Shown here: in pieces, positions 58,121 to 64,000 of the stretch | Layout of the letters: every line of letters starts with the position of its first letter | Position numbering within the stretch: position 1 is the first letter of the stretch | Assembly: GCA_963965975.1 (NCBI GenBank) | Contig: OZ014411.1 | Coordinates: 5,565,001 to 5,629,000 of the forward strand | Length of the DNA: 64,000 nucleotides | From: Xestospongia bergquistia | Taxonomy: Eukaryota > Porifera > Demospongiae > Haplosclerida > Petrosiidae | Direction of reading: 5' to 3' | Notes under the pieces: model-generated | Database searches by the model: none | The model's input: the letters and a program-made list of their open reading frames with translations, nothing else | Told to the model about the DNA's origin: nothing | Made by a program: the position numbers and the translations under genes

Positions 58121-59665
58121 ATGGTATGGCTAGGAAAGAAGTATATGCTGTATCTGTTCTTTCTCATGGTGCTTGGTTACTTTACTCTGAATTATCTTGG
58201 TGATAATACATACTCAAAAAAGTCTATATGGATCGAAGATAAATCAAATATAAGCATTCCTGATCATTTAGACATCAAGTTGAACAATGTAACTAAGAAC
58301 AAAAAGAATTGTGAATTACCAAGAAACGACGAGATTATTCGTGAGCCCATAGATGTACAATGGAAAATGTATGTGAATTCTACATATTCAGATAGTGACC
58401 GTAATTATTTTTACAATGGTCCTAAACACGGACCACTCTCACCTTCAACATGTAAACGTCATTATTTCAAGCTTGCAAGTGATGTGCCAATGAAACTACA
58501 GCTAAAAATGTTGTCCGGTTTCTTTCTTACTTGTTATCCTCAGAAAGAAGGAATTTTTCCAAAAATATATACAAAGTTTTTATCAGTTCTTTCAAAATAT
58601 GCTGATGACCATCACAGGATGTCCAGTAGTCATAGAACATTAGTATGGCAATGTCCAGTAGGTGAAGACTGTGGTGGACTGGCTGATAGATTTAAAGGAA
58701 TGACTTTTGCACTTCTTTTAGCTATTTTTAGCAACAGACGATTTGTACTTGACTGGCAATCACCTGAAAATGTTTATTTTAAACCTAATATAATTAATTG
58801 GATGGATAAAAATCTACAGAAAATTCTTAAAAGTCCAAACAATGCTCATTGTTTACCTGATGGCCATTTTTTTAAGTTTCATTTGTATGAAGACTCTAAG
58901 TATCCATTTTTTATTGACTCCAACGATACTGTACAAAAGTATTTTGATGTGTTAGCTGGTAATGAAAGTGTTGTTGTCATGGTAACTAATATGGAAGTTT
59001 CTCTTATTAGTCAGTATCTACGAAAGACTAAAAGCTGGATAACTAAAGGATATCAAAGAGCTGGTCTCTTGAACCTAATGGATCATGACTTAGGTGATAT
59101 TCTTGGCCTTGTTTTACGATATCTATTCCAATTGAATGCGGAATTATCCAACCATCTTTTAAAAGCAAGAAAAGTATTAAAGCTGACTGGTCAAGCTTAC
59201 ACAGGACTCCATTTAAGATCAGGCTTTGTTGGTGTAAAACATGCTAAAGAATGGCCACATGTAAAATTAATTTCTGACAAGAAAAAGTGGAAAGATATTT
59301 TACAATGTGCAGTTACCACAGCAAACAAATTCCTCGGAAATAATAGTCTTATTTTTCTAGCAACTGACTCAGACATAATTAAAGAAATGGCTGTATCGAA
59401 GTATGGAATGCGTTTCAGAACATTAAGTAATTACTTAGTGCATGTGGGGACAATGGATAGAAAAAGAAAACCCATTAAAAAGGAAGAAGAGGGAATTATT
59501 TTTATGTTAGTGGATCTGTTTCTCCTTGCAGAGTCTTATGTTCTTGTCAGAGGGTATAGTGGATATGCTTGGGTTTCTGGTTTGTTATGTGGGCCATTAC
59601 CAAATGAACATCTCATTGATAGTGTTACTTGTAAAACTGATGATTTGAATATTATTCATATTTAA
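58121..59665 (+). CDS. Golgi-type fucosyltransferase-like GT-B protein, family copy 3
   Basis: Single exon, 514 residues from the ATG at 58121 (MVWLGKKYMLYLFFLMVLGY). An upstream GTG at 58091 is in frame; an ATG at 58111 is out of frame and opens a short upstream reading frame overlapping the start. Type II topology with TM at about 8-25. Family landmarks: LTCYPQKEGIFPKIYTKFLS, CGGLADRFKGMTFALLLAIF, NRRFVLDWQS, YTGLHLRSGFVGVKHA, LIFLATDSDIIKEMA, RGYSGYAWVSGLLCGP. Five to six N-glycosylation sequons. Its 3' two thirds and downstream flank are duplicated at 62225-63813, with the GT6 gene in between. Predicted GDP-sugar (fucose) transferase of the Golgi; activity unproven. Confidence 0.78.
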   Translation: MVWLGKKYMLYLFFLMVLGYFTLNYLGDNTYSKKSIWIEDKSNISIPDHLDIKLNNVTKNKKNCELPRNDEIIREPIDVQWKMYVNSTYSDSDRNYFYNGPKHGPLSPSTCKRHYFKLASDVPMKLQLKMLSGFFLTCYPQKEGIFPKIYTKFLSVLSKYADDHHRMSSSHRTLVWQCPVGEDCGGLADRFKGMTFALLLAIFSNRRFVLDWQSPENVYFKPNIINWMDKNLQKILKSPNNAHCLPDGHFFKFHLYEDSKYPFFIDSNDTVQKYFDVLAGNESVVVMVTNMEVSLISQYLRKTKSWITKGYQRAGLLNLMDHDLGDILGLVLRYLFQLNAELSNHLLKARKVLKLTGQAYTGLHLRSGFVGVKHAKEWPHVKLISDKKKWKDILQCAVTTANKFLGNNSLIFLATDSDIIKEMAVSKYGMRFRTLSNYLVHVGTMDRKRKPIKKEEEGIIFMLVDLFLLAESYVLVRGYSGYAWVSGLLCGPLPNEHLIDSVTCKTDDLNIIHI

Positions 59666-59826
59666 TTTGTCATCATACTACTATATAAGTCAATATGTAT
59701 GAAGTGTTCATGTAAGCCATGAACATATAATTTCAACATAGCTAACCTAGTTAGTTAAGTTGAAATAGCATTGATCTCTTATTTTTTCAATTATTAGGCA
59801 TGAACTACAAAGTTTATAACATGTAT

Positions 59827-59891
59827 ATCATGTAGGCCCAACTGAAGCCAAAAGTAATTACTTTTGGCTGCTTCAGTTGGGCCTACATGAT
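59827..59891. repeat. 31-bp inverted repeat, almost without loop
   Basis: Left arm 59827-59857 pairs with right arm 59858-59891 across a central aagtaattactt. The right arm has three extra bases (tgc). The duplicated block at 63405-63440 contains only the right-arm sequence in diverged form, so the second arm was gained in this copy or lost in the other. Confidence 0.85.
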
Positions 59892-60164
59892 ATTGCATGG
59901 TAACAAAAACCCCAGTTGAAATGACAAGATGCTATTTTAATGGTACTCATCTTCAATACTGATGGTTACCTGGAATATTTACATGTGTAGATACTCCACT
60001 ACTGAGTATACCCTTCATCAAGACGTTTTAGATACCCTCTTGACTTGACCAATGATTTTTCATTATCCTACAACATTGTCGTCAAAGAGCTTTAATTTTA
60101 GGAGATTGCCTGTGGCTTGAAGAAAAATTGGTGACTGGAGTGAGAGAGATTCAAATGTCTGCAG

Positions 60165-60262
60165 GTTTGGTAGACTAGCTGACAGATTTAAAGGAATGAC
60201 GGTACCTTTGTATTTCTTTTGGCAATTTTTAGTAACAAAAGGTTCATACTTGATTGGCAACG
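60165..60262 (+). pseudogene. Fucosyltransferase-like gene fragment
   Basis: About 98 bp aligns to the CGGLADRFKGMT..NRRFVLDWQ block of the intact gene (58672-58765), for example gctgacagatttaaaggaat and tttttagtaacaaaaggttc. The frame is shifted after GMT, so it is dead. An equivalent fragment is at 63712-63813. Confidence 0.8.
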
Positions 60263-60370
60263 TGTGTCTCTCTCTCTCGCCCTCTCCCTCCCTCCCTCCC
60301 TCCCTCCTTCCCTTCCTCTCTCTCTCTCTCTTTCTCTTTCTTGCTCTGTGTGTGTGTGTCTCTCTCTCTA
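60263..60370. repeat. CT/CCCT-rich microsatellite
   Basis: Polypyrimidine tract with (CT)n, (CCCT)n and (GT)n sections. The equivalent place in the second segmental copy is a CT tract followed by a (GT)n of more than 80 bp. Confidence 0.95.
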
Positions 60371-60902
60371 TCTGAGTTAGCATGGGTTCGCCTACTTTAA
60401 TTTTAACAACACAAAACAAACATTGGGAATTTACAAATTACAAGATAAGAGGACTGACACAGTCTAAGTAATGATGAAGAAGCTCAAGGTAAAATGATTA
60501 AAATAGTGTACAATTTAATGTGTTAAGGAAATTAAAGAATTCATACGTTAATGTCAGTAAGGTAAATGATAATTAAGAAAGTGTACTATTTAATGTTAAG
60601 GAAAGTAAAGATTAAAGAATTACAAGTTAATGTCAATGACTATCTTTTCAAATTCAATAACAGCCTGATCTCCTGGATGATTTTGGTTCTTTAGTGTTGT
60701 TAGTGACTCTGTACATTCTCTGTTGCTGCATCTCCAAAATACTCTTTCATCTCTTCCTCTCCTGTTGATTACAAAATTCAAAAGTTTCTATTAATTGGAA
60801 TTACGGTATCCGTAGGCGAAACCGTACTAATGTGTTAAAATTAGTGCCGAATAGGCGAACAATCAATAACTTTAGATTGGCGCAGATAAGACAAGTCCAG
60901 TA

Positions 60903-61901
60903 ATGAAAGAAACTAAGCTAGGTCTTAGTATTTTCGTGCTACTTTACTGCATTTTTTTTCTGTTTGGAATTTATTGGGTGCACTTTGATTATCCAACTTC
61001 ACACCGCCAATGGAACTTATCTACAAGTTGTCAGGTTCAACAATTGATTGAAGAGAATTTGTCATATGTTCTAAAGGAGTTACCGTCTTTACCTAATGTA
61101 AGTAAGAGTAAAATTCGTTATAGAATAGAGACACCTTGGAGAGCACCAATAGTATGGGCTGATACTGAAGCCAATGTATTAGCTAGACAACCAAAGGGAG
61201 TCTACAATGTAGGACTTAATATTGTTGCTATTGCCAAGTACACAAAGTTCTTACAACCTCTTATTACAAGTGCTGACAAGTACTTCATGAGAGATCATAA
61301 GGTTACTTATTTTGTTATCTCAGATAAACTTGATGAAGTAGCTAAAGTGAAGACAAACCGTCATATTGTAAGTATTATGGAGAAAAGTCAAGGCTGGCCA
61401 AATAATACTTTAGTGAGATTTCAGTTTATTAATAAACACAGAGACGTATACCAAAACATGAACTTTTTTTTTCAAATTGACGTTGATATGCTCTTTGTTT
61501 CTAGTTTTAATAGTGAGGCCTTAGGTTCAAGAGTAGGTACCCTACATCCTGGTGTTTATTGGAAACAAAGACTATCATTCCCATATGACAGAAACCCTAA
61601 ATCAACAGCTTATGTTAACCGATATGAAGGAGAGTACTATTTTGCTGGTGGAGTATTTGGTGGTTGTGTAAGTGAAGTCATCACTATGGCTGATATAATT
61701 GTCAAGAATATATTAACAGATCTTAATAAATACAACTACATAGCTTTGTGGCATGATGAGAGTCATCTTAATAGATATTTCATTGATCACCCTCCAACTA
61801 AAGTATTGTCTCCAGAATATTGTACCCCAGAAGATTCGATAATCTCAACAAAACATCGACTTTTGGCTTTGAACAAAAACCATAAAGCTATTCGTAGTTA
61901 A
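60903..61901 (+). CDS. GT6-family glycosyltransferase (ABO / alpha-1,3-Gal(NAc) transferase-like)
   Basis: Single exon, 332 residues. Type II membrane protein with TM at about 7-25 and a short stem, so Golgi-resident. The catalytic domain carries the full GT6 set: QIDVDMLF with the metal-binding DVD at 193-195, GTLHPGVYW (212-220), YYFAGGVFGG (245-254), ALWHDESHLNRYF (281-293, with the catalytic-site Glu 285) and LSPEY (302-306). In vertebrate ABO enzymes the residues aligned with 249 and 251 select UDP-GalNAc against UDP-Gal; here they are Ala and Gly. Gly at the second site is the GalNAc-type residue in human A transferase, so a GalNAc donor is suggested but not shown. The animal-type DVD is present. 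The gene lies between two copies of a fucosyltransferase-like segment. Confidence 0.93.
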   Translation: MKETKLGLSIFVLLYCIFFLFGIYWVHFDYPTSHRQWNLSTSCQVQQLIEENLSYVLKELPSLPNVSKSKIRYRIETPWRAPIVWADTEANVLARQPKGVYNVGLNIVAIAKYTKFLQPLITSADKYFMRDHKVTYFVISDKLDEVAKVKTNRHIVSIMEKSQGWPNNTLVRFQFINKHRDVYQNMNFFFQIDVDMLFVSSFNSEALGSRVGTLHPGVYWKQRLSFPYDRNPKSTAYVNRYEGEYYFAGGVFGGCVSEVITMADIIVKNILTDLNKYNYIALWHDESHLNRYFIDHPPTKVLSPEYCTPEDSIISTKHRLLALNKNHKAIRS

Positions 61902-62224
61902 TTTTTAAAATTAGTTTACTTTCTAGTTGTTTTGATACTTTCATGTTTATAACTGGTAGCGCCGTTGCCACCCATTCGTTAGTTTATCATTCCTGCCTCT
62001 TCGCTAAGAGAAAGGAAGGCTTTTGCAATACAAGTATAATATATTACTTGTCAAAATAGAATGTACGTTGAATATTAAGTTTACCCAAACAGTTACACGT
62101 GAATGAGCATGATGTATTAAAATATGCGAGGGTGTGTAATCACGTGAATTCCGCACTTCAGCTAGTCAGTAGTGAACCCCTATGAAGGTCGCTGCCCTAA
62201 CATGATATCACGTGCTCTAATAGC
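61902..62224. other. Spacer between GT6 gene and truncated duplicate
   Basis: About 320 bp, including the GT6 3' flank and the duplication breakpoint at about 62224. No gene recognised. Confidence 0.5.
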
Positions 62225-63253
62225 ACATTAGTATGGCAATGTCCAGTAGGTGAAAACTGTGGTGGACTGGCTGATAGATTTAAAGGAATGACTTTTGCAC
62301 TTCTTTTAGCTATTTTTAGTAACAGATGATTTGTACTTGACTGGCAATCACCTGAAAATGTTTATTTTAAACCTAATATAATTAATTGGATGGATAAAAA
62401 TCTACAGAAAATTCTTAGAAGTCCAAACAATACTCATTGTTTACCCGATGGCCATTTTTTAAAGTTTCATTTGTATGAAGACTCTAAGTATCCATTTTTT
62501 ATTGACTCCAAGGATACTGTACAAAAGTATTTTGATGTGTTAGCTGGTAATGAAAGTGTTGTTGTCATGGTAACTAATATGGAAGTTTCTCTTATCAGTC
62601 AGTATCTACGAAAGACTAAAAGCTGGATAACTAAAGGATATCAAAGAGCTGGTCTCTTGAAACTTATGGATCATGACTTAGGTGATATTCTTGGCCTTGT
62701 TTTACGATATCTATTCCAATTGAATGCGGAATTATCCAACCATCTTTTAAAAGCAAGAAAAGTATTAAAGCTGGCTGGTCAAGCTTACACAGGACTCCAT
62801 TTAAGATCAGGCTTTGTTGGTGTAAAACATGTTATAGAATGGCCACATGTAAAATTAATTTCTGACAAGAAAAAGTGGGAAGGTATTTTACAATGTGCAG
62901 TTACCACAGCAAACAAATTCCTCGGAAATAATAGTCTTATTTTTCTAGCAACTGACTCAGACATAATTAAAAAAATGGCTGTATCGAAGTATGGAATGTG
63001 TTTCAGAACATTAAGTAATTACTTAGTGAATGTGGGGACAATGGATAGAAAAAGAAAAGCCATTAAGGAGGAAGAAGAGGGAATTATTTTTATGTTAGTG
63101 GATCTGTTTCTCCTTGCAGAGTCTTATGTTCTTGTCAGAGGGTATAGTGGATATGCTTGGGTTTCTGGTTTGTTATGTGGGCCATTACCAAATGAACATC
63201 TCATTGATAGTGTTACTTGTAAAACTGATGATTTGAATATTATTCATATTTAA
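62225..63253 (+). pseudogene. 5'-truncated fucosyltransferase-like pseudogene (family copy 4)
   Basis: Nearly identical to codons about 173-514 of the gene at 58121-59665, but it begins abruptly at the duplication breakpoint with no start, TM or stem. A TGA at 62327-62329 replaces the CGA of NRRFV in the intact copy. The remaining frame from the ATG at 62390 is open for 287 residues, with about a dozen and a half substitutions, including FRT preceded by C for R and VNVG for VHVG. Lacking a membrane anchor and half the N-terminal catalytic lobe, it should not encode a working enzyme. Confidence 0.88.
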
Positions 63254-63813
63254 TTTGTCATCATACTACTATATAAGTCAATATGTATAAAGTGTTCATG
63301 TAAGCCATGAACATATAATTTCAACATAGCTAACCTAGTTAGTTAAGTTGAAATAGTATTGATCTCTTTAATATTTTCAATTATTGGGCAATGAACTTCA
63401 AAGGTTACTTTTGGCTTCAGTTAGGCGTACATGTTATTGCATGGTAACAAAAACCCCAGTTGAAATGACAAGATGCTATTTTAATGGTACTTGTCTTCAA
63501 TACTGCATTACCTGGAATATTTACATGTGTAGATACTCCATAACTACTGAGTGTACCCTTCATCAAGATGTTTTAGATACCCTCTTTACTTGAACCAATA
63601 ATTTTTCATTATCCTACAACATTGTTGTCAAAGAGCTTTAATTTTAGGAGATTGTCTGTGGCTTGAAGAAAAATTGGTGACTGGAGTGAGAGAGATTCAA
63701 GTGTCTGCAGGTCAAGACTTTGGTAGACTAGCTGACAGATTTAAAGGAATGATGGTACCTTTGCATTTCTTTTGGCAATTTTTAGTAACAAAAGGTTCAT
63801 ACTTGATTGGCAA
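62225..63813 (+). repeat. Segmental duplication, copy 2 (partner 58638-60265)
   Basis: Direct copy, including the 3' flank and the relic fragment at 63712-63813. After the microsatellite the phrase cctctcctgttgattaca (63973) matches 60755-60780, so homology continues beyond a deletion of about 0.4 kb. Confidence 0.9.
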
Positions 63814-63878
63814 CGTGTGTGTGTGTGTGTCTCTCTCTCTCTAGCTAGTTCTATCTCTCTCTCTTCTCTTTCTTGCTC

Positions 63879-63974
<96 letters not shown>

Positions 63975-64000
63975 TCTCCTGTTGATTACATATCTTCTAT
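63254..64000. other. 3' flank of the pseudogene, relic and microsatellite
   Basis: Contains the relic fragment at 63712-63813 (frame-broken GRLADRFKGM block). The open stretch 63384-63593 has no recognised protein features. Sequence continues past the window edge. Confidence 0.5.
63814..63972. repeat. (CT)n/(GT)n microsatellite
   Basis: A mixed CT tract, then an uninterrupted (GT)n of roughly 90 bp at 63882-63972, near the window edge. Confidence 0.97.

Larger units (their letters stand above)
58638..60265 (+). repeat. Segmental duplication, copy 1 (partner 62225-63813)
   Basis: From inside the fucosyltransferase-like gene (acattagtatggcaatgtcc) to the end of a relic fragment, this block is repeated in direct orientation about 3.6 kb downstream. 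The breakpoint cuts the gene at about codon 173. Confidence 0.92.
59666..60902. other. Intergenic; fucosyltransferase relic and microsatellite
   Basis: Contains the foldback at 59827-59891, the relic at 60165-60262, and a CT/CCCT-rich tract at about 60263-60370. A minus-strand open stretch (60063-60419) is only the translated microsatellite. The GT6 promoter should lie at 60780-60900. Confidence 0.5.

Noticed and set aside
58111-58200. ATG at 58111 as start of fucosyltransferase copy 3
   Set aside because: It is out of frame with the conserved protein; the in-frame ATG is at 58121.
60063-60419. Minus-strand Arg/Glu/Gly-rich frame
   Set aside because: Translation of the CT/CCCT microsatellite.
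1-64000. tRNA, rRNA or CRISPR features
   Set aside because: No cloverleaf with A/B boxes, no rRNA core sequence and no regularly spaced repeats were seen.

Overview
The window is AT-rich animal nuclear DNA. It has intron-rich genes with consensus GT..AG introns, many of them only 70-100 nt, interleaved with single-exon genes. The gene content (DSL/Delta-like Notch ligands without EGF repeats, CARD/Death-domain adaptors, a Death-ankyrin protein, PAQR receptors, cadherin-like and glycan-processing genes) suggests a demosponge, most probably a haplosclerid such as Amphimedon queenslandica. That species call is inference; no search was run. All exon models were built by hand from splice sites and reading phase.

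Layout. 0.7-5.2 kb: a PLP-dependent threonine/serine dehydratase (-) and a Death-domain ankyrin protein (+). 6.7-10.4 kb: two secreted single-exon proteins on the minus strand, an EGF plus beta-propeller glycosidase-like protein and a GH29 alpha-L-fucosidase-like protein. 10.7-19.6 kb: a 16-exon minus-strand gene for a 1262-residue type I membrane protein (signal peptide, two cysteine-rich Myxo-type repeats, cadherin-like repeats, TM, Ser/Thr-rich tail). 20.9-32.0 kb: a Delta-like cluster of one broken copy (+), one intact copy (-) and one intact copy (+), with an acyl-CoA synthetase/4CL-like gene between the two intact ones. 32.7-34.4 kb: the first of a family of Golgi-type fucosyltransferase-like GT-B proteins. 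35.4-43.4 kb: minus-strand CARD/Death-domain adaptor genes, which an 83-nt in-frame intron may join into one 650-residue protein, with two MITEs in introns. 45.0-46.6 kb: a second fucosyltransferase-like gene. 48.3-56.0 kb: a complex inverted/direct duplication carrying two PAQR receptor genes around a two-exon CARD-Death gene. 58.1-64 kb: a third fucosyltransferase-like gene, a GT6 (ABO/alpha-1,3-Gal(NAc) transferase type) gene, and a 5'-truncated pseudogene copy of the fucosyltransferase with further relics.

How the genes may work together. The fucosyltransferase-like family, the GT6 gene and the GH29 fucosidase could make, extend and trim fucosylated surface glycans, which is a histo-blood-group-like logic because vertebrate ABO-type GT6 enzymes act on fucosylated galactose. 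The Delta-like, cadherin-like and PAQR proteins are surface signalling components, and the CARD/Death proteins are candidate intracellular innate-immune or cell-death adaptors. Active duplication (large palindrome, tandem segmental copy, pseudogenes) is concentrated in the glycosyltransferase, Delta-like and PAQR/CARD regions.
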